From the NCBI GenBank assembly GCA_021806645.1, contig JAJZQX010000007.1, forward strand, positions 124,001 to 188,000: a DNA stretch of 64,000 nt. The letters run 5' to 3'. This document shows positions 37,601 to 47,012 of this stretch, piece by piece; positions within the stretch are counted from its first letter, which is position 1, and each line of letters starts with the position of its first letter. This stretch comes from Myxococcales bacterium. Lineage in GTDB: Bacteria > Myxococcota > Myxococcia > Myxococcales > Anaeromyxobacteraceae. The notes beneath the pieces are model-generated. The model had not been told where the DNA came from. It saw only the letters and a program-made list of their open reading frames with translations, and made no database searches. A program made the translations under genes and the position numbers.

Positions 37601-38385
37601 GGCCACGTCCTGGGCGATGAGCGGTTCATCCCCACGTGCGTGGGGAGCGCCCGGGAACGGGTCGGGTACCCCCCACCCCCTTGCGGTTCATCCCCACGTG
37701 CGTGGGGAGCGCGGGACCGGAGGGGGCGCCGCCGGGGGCGTGTCCGGTTCATCCCCACGTGCGTGGGGAGCGCATGGGGTCGGACCCGAAGTCGAGGCCC
37801 AGCGCCGGTTCATCCCCACGTGCGTGGGGAGCGCGCCTCGCGCTTGGCCTTGCGGTCGGCCGCCTTCGGTTCATCCCCACGTGCGTGGGGAGCGCGCCAC
37901 GATGCGCCAGGCGCGCGCCGCGGGGAGCGGTTCATCCCCACGTGCGTGGGGAGCGCCAGAACTACCTCGCGGCCGGTGGGAAGCTCCCCGGTTCATCCCC
38001 ACGTGCGTGGGGAGCGCGCCGCCGCCGTACATGAGCACGCGGGGGTGGCTCGGTTCATCCCCACGTGCGTGGGGAGCGCGGCCGTGTCGGTCGTCGCTTC
38101 GTGCGTCGTCACGGTTCATCCCCACGTGCGTGGGGAGCGCGCTGCGGGGACGGGCAGGGCGGCCCATGCCTTCGGTTCATCCCCACGTGCGTGGGGAGCG
38201 CGTAGAGGTCGATGCCGAGCCGGGCCCTGAACTGCGGTTCATCCCCACGTGCGTGGGGAGCGCGCGCGTCCTGGCCGCCGGTCGGTGGACCACTCCGGTT
38301 CATCCCCACGTGCGTGGGGAGCGCGTGGGCTTGGTCATGGGCTACCCCCGCCCCTTCGGTTCATCCCCACGTGCGTGGGGAGCGC
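31640..38385 (-). CRISPR. type I-E CRISPR array, main segment (111 repeats)
   Basis: I followed the repeat start from 31640 to 38357 and count 111 repeats and 110 spacers. The period is 61 bp, with a few spacers of 33 or 31 bp and one 31-bp repeat variant at 36949 with an extra CG. The plus-strand unit runs from CGGTTCATCC to GGGGAGCGC; rare variants begin T (33900, 36095, 36277). Transcription is on the minus strand, the same as the cas genes, so the newest spacers are at the 38 kb end. Many apparent long frames with SSPRAWGA or HPHVRGER units are just translated repeats. Confidence 0.98.
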
Positions 38386-38394
38386 ACTTGGAAA

Positions 38395-38727
38395 TTACAC
38401 GACATTCTCCTCTTCTGGTTCGCCATGTCCTGTGGTGGCGTCCAGCTCCCCCACAAGGCGACGAAGGAGCCAAAGACCATCGCACTCGATCGGTGCGCGC
38501 GTCAGCACACCGTGGGTCTTGATGGTGAACCCCTGTTCGGTCTGCGCCGGGTGAACGAGCATGCAACCCCCTCGGCGCCCCACCTTGGATGTGCATACGT
38601 CCCACAATTCGTCACGCACCAGCGCGGAGACGGTACCGAGAAACACCCCCGGCTTCAACTCCATCATCCAGCGGGAAAGCTCACCGCGAAGGGACGTCGG
38701 CGGCCGCTCAAGGATCAGTAGGACCAT
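38395..38727 (-). CDS. cas2: Cas2, type I-E
   Basis: 110 residues of the I-E Cas2 branch: MVLLILERPPTSLRGELSRW, then LKPGVFLGTVSALVRDELWD, and GFTIKTHGVLTRAPIECDGL. Cas2 bridges two Cas1 dimers to capture and integrate new spacers. It is about 15 residues longer than the E. coli protein, with an acidic tail (GEPEEENVV). The gene overlaps cas1 by 20 bp and its stop is only 9 bp from the first repeat, so the normal leader position is inside this gene. Confidence 0.93.
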   Translation of the reverse strand: MVLLILERPPTSLRGELSRWMMELKPGVFLGTVSALVRDELWDVCTSKVGRRGGCMLVHPAQTEQGFTIKTHGVLTRAPIECDGLWLLRRLVGELDATTGHGEPEEENVV

Positions 38728-39664
38728 GGTTCACCCCGCCCTCGACCTCCTGGCCCTCACCGTCCCACAACCACCCCGGCGGATCGTCGGTTCCGTCGAG
38801 ATGCTCACGAGCGCGCTCGAGGTCGGCCTCGTTCGGCTGCATCAGCTCGTCGATGTCCCGCACTACACGGTCGAGCAGGCGTCCTTGCCGAAAGGACTCT
38901 CTGCACCGGATGCGGACCTCTCGTTCCACGTTCAGGACATCACCGCGCGACTGTAACGCAGCGACCTCGAACGCCACTGGGACGATCAAGTCAACTCGAT
39001 AGAGGTCGGCGACGTCATAGACGAAAGAGAGGAGCTTCCCGGTGTGAACGAAGCCGAGCGCCGGAGAGTAGCCGGCCGACACGACTGCGCAGTGGCAGAC
39101 GCCGTAGAGGCACGCGGCCGCACAGGAGAGGGCACGGTTCACTGGATCGGCGGCGCCCCAGGAACTACGATCGTAGTTCCGCCCCGACCACTCGACGCCA
39201 AAGTCGCGGCTGGCGTGCTGGTATGCCGTTCGGACACGAACGCCTTCGCGCCCCCGAATCTGCTCGATGGTGGTGCCGGCCGGAACGGTCTCGCCGAAGC
39301 GTTTCTCGTACATCCGCAGAACGACGGCTATGTGACCCGCGGTGTCGGCGTGGAGCGCAGCCTGCCGCAGAAGGCGGACCGCGCTGCGAGTCTCACCCAT
39401 TCCCTGAGCGTAGGTCCGCACGCCCTGCTCCCCCGACCAGACAATCGAACAGCCATTCTCGGTCGCCACCTTCACGCCTTCGTGCGTGATGGACGTTCCC
39501 GGTCCAAGGAGGAGAACGCCGAGCGCGGCGATCGGAATGTGCGTCACGCCCTTCTCGTCGTACGAGAGCAGTGCGTTGTCGCCTCGCTCGACGCGCGCGT
39601 GCTCCACGTACAGAAAGGAGAGGCTGTCACGCAACTTCGGTAGCGCTCGCAGGTTCTTCTTCAC
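38708..39664 (-). CDS. cas1: Cas1 integrase, type I-E
   Basis: 318 residues. The catalytic set is recognisable: E in GREGVRVRTAYQHASRDFGV near 140, H in PALGFVHTGKLLSFVYD near 208, D in YDVADLYRVD near 221. It cuts and joins protospacers into the array with Cas2. The acidic C terminus extends past the core. It is placed between cas6e and cas2, overlapping the latter, as in canonical I-E operons. Confidence 0.96.
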   Translation of the reverse strand: MKKNLRALPKLRDSLSFLYVEHARVERGDNALLSYDEKGVTHIPIAALGVLLLGPGTSITHEGVKVATENGCSIVWSGEQGVRTYAQGMGETRSAVRLLRQAALHADTAGHIAVVLRMYEKRFGETVPAGTTIEQIRGREGVRVRTAYQHASRDFGVEWSGRNYDRSSWGAADPVNRALSCAAACLYGVCHCAVVSAGYSPALGFVHTGKLLSFVYDVADLYRVDLIVPVAFEVAALQSRGDVLNVEREVRIRCRESFRQGRLLDRVVRDIDELMQPNEADLERAREHLDGTDDPPGWLWDGEGQEVEGGVNHGPTDP

Positions 39665-39720
39665 TCGGCACCTCCTCCTCGACCGGATATTCGGTTGTCA
39701 AAGAACTTCAGGCCTCGTCC

Positions 39721-40341
39721 TCAGCCGCGAGCGACGCTCAGCAGGCCGAATCCGAAGGCCTTGGCCGATCCGATGCCACCCTGCACCGCGGCAATCGCGC
39801 GATCTGGCATCGCTACGCGGATCGCGCCCTCGTAGAGGACCGAGACGAAGGTCATGCGCCGCTCCTCCTCGGCCCTCCGCCGGGAGCCGTGGCGCATCCC
39901 TTCGTCGTACTGGCGCGCCGCGACGAGCTCGAAGCCAGCCCCTTCCATCTTGCGGCGCAGCCAGGCGACTTGGGCTTCCTCGCCCAACACCGGCAGCCGC
40001 TTCTCCTGCGACCGTCGTGTGGGATTGGCGCGTAGCCGGAACCTCAGCAGTTGGCCGGCCGACAGCGCCAACGAGAGCTCCTTTGGCTGATCGAACCGAG
40101 CCAGGGGCAAGTGCTCCCGCAGCGCTTCGCTCGCCCAGTCGGGCCGGAGCGCGCTTTGCACAAGCACGCGTGCGCGGCCGTCTTCCCGCTCAGGCTCGAC
40201 GCGGAAGAGGACCCGCCCGCCCCCGCCCGGAGCGTCTGGCGGGAACGCGTGAAGGATCGCCTGGTGCAGACGGTAGGGGTCTTCGAGTGCTCGCTGGACC
40301 TTGCGATCGCGCAGGTCGAGCAGGAGTCGGCTCAGGTACAT
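39721..40341 (-). CDS. casE: Cas6e (CasE) crRNA endonuclease
   Basis: 206 residues. The general-base histidine is probably the one in DPYRLHQAILHAFP near residue 24, and the glycine-rich loop is GGIGSAKAFGFGLLSVA at the C terminus, both hallmarks of Cas6e. It cuts each repeat of the long transcript to give crRNAs and stays on the 3' hairpin in Cascade. It overlaps cas5e by 10 bp. Confidence 0.93.
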   Translation of the reverse strand: MYLSRLLLDLRDRKVQRALEDPYRLHQAILHAFPPDAPGGGGRVLFRVEPEREDGRARVLVQSALRPDWASEALREHLPLARFDQPKELSLALSAGQLLRFRLRANPTRRSQEKRLPVLGEEAQVAWLRRKMEGAGFELVAARQYDEGMRHGSRRRAEEERRMTFVSVLYEGAIRVAMPDRAIAAVQGGIGSAKAFGFGLLSVARG

Positions 40342-41060
40342 GGTGTGGACTCCTCTCCAGCGATCTTGTCGGGGCGTGGCACGAAGGTGGTCCGGACACG
40401 GCGAACCGCGAACGAGCGCTTATCGGGCACGAAGCTGAGCGGCACGTCGCTCCGTTCCTCGCCCTCCTCCCCCGGCCGACACTCCAGCGTCACCCGGAGC
40501 CTCGCCGGCTGGTCCCCCTCGGCGCGACGCCGCCGGCGCTCCTCCCCACTGGTCGGTCGCCGAAGGAGCGGATATGCGGCCAGCGCCTGTTCCAGCGGCT
40601 CGCCGCTGCGGAAGCCATCCGGCAGTCGGACGGGCTGCGACGGGACACAGGCCTTCCGGCCGAGGAAGCACGGCCAGCTCGGTTGCCGAAGCGCCGAGTC
40701 CAGCCGGCGCAACAGCCCCTCGTCTTCGCTCTCGATCCCGACCAGGAAGACCGCGTCCGAGAGGTAGTGGCGCGTCGAGGTCTCCGTGTCCGTGCCGGCC
40801 CTCGGATCGGCCCTTCTCACCTCGAGGGCTGTATGGAAGTCTCGCAGAAGCGCGCCTTCCCGGTCTGCGCGCGTGCCGACGCGCAGGGCCACCAGGTCCT
40901 CGACGGGCTCCTCTCGTGATCGGCCGAGCGCCGCACAGAGGAGTCCGATGACGCCGCTCTTGGTCGGCTCTCGCTCGGTGTCGCGGTCCCTGAACCGGCT
41001 TCGGGTGCCCCAGGACTGCAGGGGGCCCTCGAACCGGAGCAGCAGCGTGTGGCAAGTCAC
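40332..41060 (-). CDS. casD: Cas5e (CasD) Cascade subunit
   Basis: 242 residues with the Cas5 N terminus LLLRFEGPLQSWGTRSRFRD and the SGVIGLLCAALGRSRE block near 36-52. Cas5e caps the 5' handle of the crRNA in Cascade. The gene overlaps cas7 by 4 bp and cas6e by 10 bp. Size agrees with the family (about 220-250). Confidence 0.94.
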   Translation of the reverse strand: MTCHTLLLRFEGPLQSWGTRSRFRDRDTEREPTKSGVIGLLCAALGRSREEPVEDLVALRVGTRADREGALLRDFHTALEVRRADPRAGTDTETSTRHYLSDAVFLVGIESEDEGLLRRLDSALRQPSWPCFLGRKACVPSQPVRLPDGFRSGEPLEQALAAYPLLRRPTSGEERRRRRAEGDQPARLRVTLECRPGEEGEERSDVPLSFVPDKRSFAVRRVRTTFVPRPDKIAGEESTPCT

Positions 41061-42205
41061 GGCAGCGTCTTCTCCAGCTCCGCGACGAGTGCCGGCATCG
41101 ACAGCGACTTGTCGTCGTACAGGCTCGCCGTTAGGTCGCTGACGACGCCACCGCCCCCGTACATGCGCCGGAGCGCAGCGAGGTGGCCGTCGAGCGCACC
41201 GACCGAGAGCTGGGCCATATCACCGTCCGGCCCCTTCCCCGGCCTCACCGGCTTGATGAAGGCGTTGGCGAGGTTCCAGGCTTCGCCCCCTTCGCGTACC
41301 AGCACTCGCACGTAGAAGGGCGGGTTGTGGGCCGCCATCGAGTTCTGCTTGCCGGTCGGGACTGCTGCCACAGAGGATTTCACGAGCGCCACCGCGGCGT
41401 CAGCGGTGAGCTTCTTGTCGCCTTGAAGGTTCTTGGCCAGCATTCCGAGGTCCACCTTGGCGTACCGGTAGAAGCAGGAGCTGTTGAACTCGACCATGCC
41501 CATCATGTCTGCACCCTGCGTGTCGCCGGGCCGGAGGTCATCCACCGCCGTGTAGAAGTCCATCTCCATCGCGACCTCGTTGGTCGAGATGGCGTGGGCC
41601 ACCTGACAGGCGGCATCAACGTTCTTCTCCGGCATGTCGGCGAGCATCCGGCCGAAGAGCGCGAGGTCCACCGCCTTTCCCGAGCCGAGCACGTCGACAA
41701 CCGCCTTCTGGAGCTCCGGCGAGAGGCTGTCCTTCGCCTCCTTCTTGGTCTCCTTGGCCGTCTTCTTCTTGCCATCCTCCGCCTTGGCCGACGCCTTGGG
41801 CGCGGCCCCGGTCAGCTCGTCCCAGTGCTTGTCGCAGAGCGCGGCGAGCTTCCCGATCTCGTCCTCGCCCAGATACAGGAGGTACTCGGTCTTCCCTTCC
41901 TTCAAGCCGATCCTGGCGCCGGCGAGGAGCGCGCCCAGCGCTGTCTGGACCTCGTCGGGCTTGCGCCCCTTCTTCTCGAGGCGCTTCGCGACCTCGTCCA
42001 CGATGCGCTTGGTCCTGGTCGCCAGCTGCGCCGGAGCGAAGAGCTTGGCCTCGGCGAAGTGGGAGCGGATGGCCCGCTTCAGGCACTGGCTGGATATGCG
42101 CGCACGTCGATATCCGCCGAAGGTGCAGTCCTTGGGCGCACCGGTGTCGTCGCGGTTGAGGTTGCTCGGAGCGAAGTTCTGCAGGACATGGATCTCGATG
42201 AACAT
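41057..42205 (-). CDS. casC: Cas7e (CasC/Cse4) Cascade backbone
   Basis: 382 residues beginning with the family signature EIHVLQNFAPSNLNRDDTGA and RRARISSQCLKRAIRSHF, and containing STNEVAMEMDFYTAVDDLRP near 205. Six copies normally coat the crRNA. A lysine- and alanine-rich insert at about 140-160 (KASAKAEDGKKKTAKETKKE) is unusual and probably a surface loop. The stop overlaps cas5e. Confidence 0.95.
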   Translation of the reverse strand: MFIEIHVLQNFAPSNLNRDDTGAPKDCTFGGYRRARISSQCLKRAIRSHFAEAKLFAPAQLATRTKRIVDEVAKRLEKKGRKPDEVQTALGALLAGARIGLKEGKTEYLLYLGEDEIGKLAALCDKHWDELTGAAPKASAKAEDGKKKTAKETKKEAKDSLSPELQKAVVDVLGSGKAVDLALFGRMLADMPEKNVDAACQVAHAISTNEVAMEMDFYTAVDDLRPGDTQGADMMGMVEFNSSCFYRYAKVDLGMLAKNLQGDKKLTADAAVALVKSSVAAVPTGKQNSMAAHNPPFYVRVLVREGGEAWNLANAFIKPVRPGKGPDGDMAQLSVGALDGHLAALRRMYGGGGVVSDLTASLYDDKSLSMPALVAELEKTLP

Positions 42206-42208
42206 GGC

Positions 42209-42724
42209 TCAGCTCTCCATGGTGTCGGTGGTGGTGTCGTCGTCGTGTCGCGCGGCGTGGCCCCAGTAGGCCTTGGCCCACTCGAGCTGGACGAAGCGTT
42301 CCGGATGCGTCCAGTAGGTCAGGTCACGAAGCAGCTGCCGGAAATCGATCGGGACGTTCTTGAAGCGCGCCAGGGTGACCGCGTGGCGCAAGTGCTCACC
42401 GAGTTCGTCCTCGTGGCAGTTCAGCAGCGCCACGAAGCGCTTCTGGGCGCTCTCGTGCTCTCCGAGCCCGCGGAACACGTCACCGAAGTTGCCGCGCCCA
42501 CCTGGCTCAGGATGCAGCCCGAAGAGCGCGGCCACGCAGAAGAACGCGTCCGCCTGCCGATCGTCGAACGGCAAGAACGGCACGATCAGCGGCAATGACT
42601 CCACCGCCTCCCCGGGCCTGCGCCCCACGCCACGCCGGAGCTTCGCCAGCGCGCCTCGGTCCTCCCGTCGCTCCAACCCCTCCAGGTGGTCCACGAAGCG
42701 GTCAATCAACTCAGACGATGCCAT
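42209..42724 (-). CDS. casB: Cse2 (CasB) small subunit
   Basis: 171 residues, helical, with PFDDRQADAFFCVAALFGLH and GHEPGGRGNFGDVF-like HPEPGGRGNFGDVFRGLGEH typical of Cse2, and a C-terminal VPIDFRQLLRDLTYWTHPER. Two copies line the belly of Cascade and steady the displaced strand. It overlaps cse1 by 14 bp and is 3 bp from cas7. Confidence 0.93.
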   Translation of the reverse strand: MASSELIDRFVDHLEGLERREDRGALAKLRRGVGRRPGEAVESLPLIVPFLPFDDRQADAFFCVAALFGLHPEPGGRGNFGDVFRGLGEHESAQKRFVALLNCHEDELGEHLRHAVTLARFKNVPIDFRQLLRDLTYWTHPERFVQLEWAKAYWGHAARHDDDTTTDTMES

Positions 42725-44249
42725 CGATGATCTCCCTTCCGGTCCGCGTCACCTGCTTGAGCTTCCATTCCAGAAGGCCCCGGGCGTCGACCCTCGCCTG
42801 CAGTTCACGGGCGCTCCTGCGCTGAACGTTGTCGGTCGCGTCTTCGAGGGCATCGCGACTGCTCGCCACCACCGCCGCGAGCCATGCGTCTATAGCTCGG
42901 CCCGAGGGAGCGGCGATGTCGGCCACCAGCCGGCGAAACGGGGTATCGAGGGCGCCCCAGTAGGCGGCCATGCCCCTGTCGCGGATCTCAGCGAGACCTT
43001 CCTTGAAGTGTTCCTTGAAGTTCGACAGGGCCGCGTAGGTCGCCTTGCCCGCTACTTCCGCTGCGGACAGCGCAGCCAGAAGCCGCGCTGCGACCGCGGA
43101 GTCCTGTACGAGGCAGGCCGGCACGTTCCACGCGTCACGCCGCCAGAAGAGAACCTTCGCCTTGTCGTTGGCAATGCCAAGCGTAAGGAGCCGCAGTGTC
43201 GCGGTCGGCGGGAGCACCTCGCGCTCGACCAGCTGGTTCATGAGTTCGAGCGAGGCCGGCCGCTTGTTCCTTCCGCCGTCAGTCTCCTGAATCACCGTGA
43301 GCAACGCCGAGCTGTCGCGCCACAGGTCGCGTCCCTCACGCAGCCCGACGGGCATGAGCCCCTTCTTCGGATCGGACACGTAGCCCCAGCTCGGGTTGTT
43401 GTCGCGACCGGCCAGCTCCCAACCGGAGGCGAAGTGCATGTTCTCGACGACGAGTGACCCCTCTCGGACCTCAGGCAAGAGCCTGACCATCCGCGCTCGC
43501 CAGGTCAGGAATTCCATCAGCCCGCGCGGCCGCCTCTCCGACGGACCATCGATCCGATCCTGCTCCCATGTTGGCTTGTCGTTGCCCTTCGTGGGGACGG
43601 GCCCTTCCTCGGCATTCACGACCAAGTTGAGCGTGAGGGTCTCGAACAGCGACGTCCCCTGGAGGAGTACGGCAACGCCACCGACCATGGGCGCGTGGGT
43701 GAAGTTCGGGTGCTTCTTGAACCTATTGCTGGTCGCGCCGACGCCACCGCCGAGGGAGTACGACTGGCATGCGACAAGCCACCGAGCGGCGACACCGGGC
43801 GAAACTGCGGTCGGTCGCTCCTCCACTGTGTGGTCAAAGAGGGTCTTGATGTTGCCGGTCGCGAGCTCATGCGTAAGCTTCGTGACTGGCGTCCCCTCCT
43901 TCCCTGTGATCTCGAACCCGCCCACCTGGAAGAACGGGTACTGCTCGTCGAACAGGTCGAAGCGCGAACGCCACTTCTTCAAGTAGCGCTCGACCTTGCC
44001 GGGGTCCCAGCGCCCTGCCTCCCAAAGCGCTTTCCACGCCTTGTGGTCCTTCGGGCCTTCCAGTGATGCGTGGAGAACCGCGAGCAGGAGGCGATGCAGC
44101 GCGACGGTGGTCAGCGGGGACTCGTCCCGCAACTCGGCCAGTTCGTGCGCACGGACCAGCGCTTCGAGGAGCCCCAGCTCGCCTCGACGCCCCTCCTTGT
44201 CAATACAGGGGATCCAGGGTGAGTTGACGAGATCGAAGGTTGCCGTCAT
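42711..44249 (-). CDS. casA: Cse1 (CasA) large subunit
   Basis: 512 residues starting TFDLVNSPWIPCIDKEGRRG, the Cse1 opening, with HRLLLAVLHASLEGPKD near 47-63 and FFQVGGFEITGKEGTPVTKL near 108. Cse1 recognises the PAM and recruits Cas3. The start overlaps the cas3 stop by 4 bp. Length is near the E. coli value of 502. Confidence 0.95.
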   Translation of the reverse strand: MTATFDLVNSPWIPCIDKEGRRGELGLLEALVRAHELAELRDESPLTTVALHRLLLAVLHASLEGPKDHKAWKALWEAGRWDPGKVERYLKKWRSRFDLFDEQYPFFQVGGFEITGKEGTPVTKLTHELATGNIKTLFDHTVEERPTAVSPGVAARWLVACQSYSLGGGVGATSNRFKKHPNFTHAPMVGGVAVLLQGTSLFETLTLNLVVNAEEGPVPTKGNDKPTWEQDRIDGPSERRPRGLMEFLTWRARMVRLLPEVREGSLVVENMHFASGWELAGRDNNPSWGYVSDPKKGLMPVGLREGRDLWRDSSALLTVIQETDGGRNKRPASLELMNQLVEREVLPPTATLRLLTLGIANDKAKVLFWRRDAWNVPACLVQDSAVAARLLAALSAAEVAGKATYAALSNFKEHFKEGLAEIRDRGMAAYWGALDTPFRRLVADIAAPSGRAIDAWLAAVVASSRDALEDATDNVQRRSARELQARVDARGLLEWKLKQVTRTGREIIDGIV

Positions 44250-46984
44250 GGGCTCCTATCCTCCTTGAGCTTGTGGATGACGAGGCCGCGCTCGGGCGAC
44301 AGCTCGAGCTGTGTCTGCAGGCCGTTTGCCCTGAGCCAGCAGTTGTCGAACACGGCGACGCGGCAGGCCCGCAGGGCGCCGCTTCGCTTCCAGCCGGCGG
44401 GGGCGGGCTGCGCGGTCAGGTGCTTGACCCACTCCCATTGCTGCAGCGTAAGTGATGCACCGCGAATGGCGCGGGCGGCTGCTCGGTCCGGTGGCGTGTC
44501 CGGATCGAGTGGCGTTCCGTCGAGGAGTTGCAGTCCGCCCCCGACGCGGCGGGCGCAGACCACGGTGATAGACGGGCGGGTGAGACGCGTCTGCGCCTTG
44601 AGCGATGAGTGAATGGGGGCGGTCTCGTCGTCCTCCCGGACGTGACCCAGCTTGAAGATGGCTTCCGCGCTCCCTGGCTTCACGGTCACGACACCAAGCG
44701 CCTTGAGTTGGTCTTCGTCGCGCCCCTTCTTGAACTCGGCCAGGGCCTCGGCCAGTGCCGCAGCCATACGCGGATCGTCGGACTGGTAATCCACCGAGTA
44801 GACGGCCTCGACCAACAACGGGACGTCGCCGGGAAGGCGCACCTCGGACCGGTTGCCAAGCGCCAGCCAGGACCGCAGGAGCACCAGCCGCTCGTAGACG
44901 TATTCGTGGACCCCAAAGTTCGGGAGGCCGTCGTGCACCGGAGGATCGACCCACAGTAACGTCGGCTTCTTCAGGCCGGGAGGCCGGGTCTCCCGCCGGT
45001 GCCTGTGGAGCCGGCCAGCGCGCTGGAGCATCAGGTCGACCGGCGCGAGGTCGGTAACCATCAAGTCGAAGTCGAGGTCGAGGCTCTGCTCCACGACCTG
45101 AGTGGCCACGAGGACTGCTCTCGCCGGACGCTTCCCGTCCTTTCCGAACCAACTGAGGGCCTTGGCCTCGATCTCCAGTCGCTGGCCCGTCGGGAAGCGC
45201 GCGTGGAAGAGCAGGTGCTTGCAGTCGTCCGGCAGGGCCTGCCGCATCGCCTGGTCGGCGCGCTGGGCGCCGTCCACGGTGTTGCAGATCCATGCAGCGC
45301 AGCCCCCGCCGGCAAGCCGGTCGGCAATGGCTTGTGCGACGGGCGCAGGGTCGCCGCCCTCGCTCGCGGCCAACCGGACCAGCTCCACGTTTGAGGTGGG
45401 CGGCGGCGCGGCCACGGACACCTGCGCAACCTCGCCCGGCTGGACCGAGACGATCTGTGGATAGAACGCCTCCTCCCGGGGGGAAGGCTTGCCACCGTAC
45501 GCCTCGATCAGCGCCAGGCGACGGCGGGCCGGGAGCGTCGCCGACAGGATGATGACCGACGAACCCAGCGCCGCGAGCCAACTGACCAGGTGGTCGAGCA
45601 ACTCCGACATGTAGGTGTCGTAGGCGTGAACCTCGTCCAGGATGACGACCTTGTCGGCCAAGGCCAGCATCCGAACGAACATGTGTCGAACGGCCATGGC
45701 CGCCAGGAGCGCCTGATCGACGGTTCCGACGCCGAACGGCGCAAGGAGCCCGCGCTTCGAGGCGGTGAACCAGGACGAGGCGCGGACGGTCGCCTCGGCA
45801 TCTTGGGAGACTGCGGCAAGACGGAGCTCCTGGTACTCCTTGTTCAGGTCGGAGAGTCCGTGCAGCAAGTGAAGATCGACAGTCAACCCGTCACACCGCT
45901 GCTCCAGGAACTTCGCCAGCCGGCCGAACATCTGGTTGCTCGTGGCCTGCGTGGGCAGCGCGTAGTAGATGCCCCCCTGCCTGTGCCGGCGGAGCAGATC
46001 ATCGGCTGCCGCGAGCGCGGCCTCGGTCTTGCCGAGCCCCATCGGCGCCTCGATGATCAGCAGGCCAGGGGCGGCCATGCGGCCCGCACTCGCGATGGTC
46101 GCTCGCTGCATCTCGTTGGCGGGGAACCCGAACGCCTTCCCGAAGTCCAAAGTCGTTGGCGAGGGGAGCCAGCCCGTCATTCCGACGCGCCGCAGCGCTT
46201 CCCGGGCGCGACCAAGCGAGCGCGCTGCGTAGCCCGGCAGATCGGACGGGCCGGTGGGCTCGTATCCAAAGAACTCCTCGGCTGAGCCGATCCAGTCACA
46301 AACGCTGGTAAGGCCAGCGAGCGACATGAGCCAGGCTGCCGACGGTGCGTCCTCGCCCAACTTCTGGAGCACCTCCCACCGGGGCTGGAAGACCGTTTCC
46401 AGCGCGGTCAGGTGCGCGTCCTGAGCCACCGCCCAGGCGCCGGTCTTGAAGACCTCGTCAGCGAACGCTTTCGCGGTGACGAAGACCCCGTGATGCGCGG
46501 CGACCGCCTTCGCCACAGGCAACGCGACCTCCACGTCACAGCCGCGGCCCTTGAGGAATCGCTTGAGTACGGAGACCGTTACTCGACCATGGTCTGGGTC
46601 TGGATTCTGGTCGGCTTTCAGCCCGTGCTCGGTGAGCCTTCGCCATAGGTCGTCCCGCTTCATCTGGAAGCCGGAGGAGACCTTGCCGATGTCGTGGGCC
46701 GCGGCGAGGAAGGCGATGACCGAGATGGCGTCGGCCTCGCTGCACTGAAGCTCGCGAGCAAGACGGGCGCGGAGCGCCGCAGCGGCCGGTCGCTCAAGGA
46801 AAGCGACGACGACGCGGCCCACGTCGATCAGGTGGCAGATGACCGGGTGCGCCTCGACCGCGTCGCCGGCCTTCGCCCAGAAAATGCCGAAGTCCACCGT
46901 CGTGCTGGGCACGGCGCATCGATGTTGGGAATCGCTCCCGTTCACCTTGGGCCCTTCGTGCGAGATGGATCCGTTCCTGCTCAT
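44246..46984 (-). CDS. cas3: Cas3 nuclease-helicase
   Basis: 912 residues. The HD nuclease has AAHDIGKVSSGFQ near 82 and AAHHGVF near 145; the helicase has EAPMGLGKTEAAL (Walker A), ILDEVHAYDTYM (DEVH box), LSATLPARRR (motif III) and QRAGRLHRH (motif VI). It degrades target DNA after Cascade binding. I choose ATG 46984 and not an in-frame start 21 bp upstream because the bases before it align, through ATGAGC, with those before the DUF1016 start at 47918. Confidence 0.95.
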   Translation of the reverse strand: MSRNGSISHEGPKVNGSDSQHRCAVPSTTVDFGIFWAKAGDAVEAHPVICHLIDVGRVVVAFLERPAAAALRARLARELQCSEADAISVIAFLAAAHDIGKVSSGFQMKRDDLWRRLTEHGLKADQNPDPDHGRVTVSVLKRFLKGRGCDVEVALPVAKAVAAHHGVFVTAKAFADEVFKTGAWAVAQDAHLTALETVFQPRWEVLQKLGEDAPSAAWLMSLAGLTSVCDWIGSAEEFFGYEPTGPSDLPGYAARSLGRAREALRRVGMTGWLPSPTTLDFGKAFGFPANEMQRATIASAGRMAAPGLLIIEAPMGLGKTEAALAAADDLLRRHRQGGIYYALPTQATSNQMFGRLAKFLEQRCDGLTVDLHLLHGLSDLNKEYQELRLAAVSQDAEATVRASSWFTASKRGLLAPFGVGTVDQALLAAMAVRHMFVRMLALADKVVILDEVHAYDTYMSELLDHLVSWLAALGSSVIILSATLPARRRLALIEAYGGKPSPREEAFYPQIVSVQPGEVAQVSVAAPPPTSNVELVRLAASEGGDPAPVAQAIADRLAGGGCAAWICNTVDGAQRADQAMRQALPDDCKHLLFHARFPTGQRLEIEAKALSWFGKDGKRPARAVLVATQVVEQSLDLDFDLMVTDLAPVDLMLQRAGRLHRHRRETRPPGLKKPTLLWVDPPVHDGLPNFGVHEYVYERLVLLRSWLALGNRSEVRLPGDVPLLVEAVYSVDYQSDDPRMAAALAEALAEFKKGRDEDQLKALGVVTVKPGSAEAIFKLGHVREDDETAPIHSSLKAQTRLTRPSITVVCARRVGGGLQLLDGTPLDPDTPPDRAAARAIRGASLTLQQWEWVKHLTAQPAPAGWKRSGALRACRVAVFDNCWLRANGLQTQLELSPERGLVIHKLKEDRSP

Positions 46985-47012
46985 CCCCGCCCCCTTGAGG
47001 CGCAACCTTCGA

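Noticed and set aside
29559-38554. Dozens of long open frames with repeated SSPRAWGA, FIPTCVGSA or HPHVRGER units
   Set aside because: They are translations of the 29-bp CRISPR repeats, whose 61-bp period avoids stops; they do not represent proteins.
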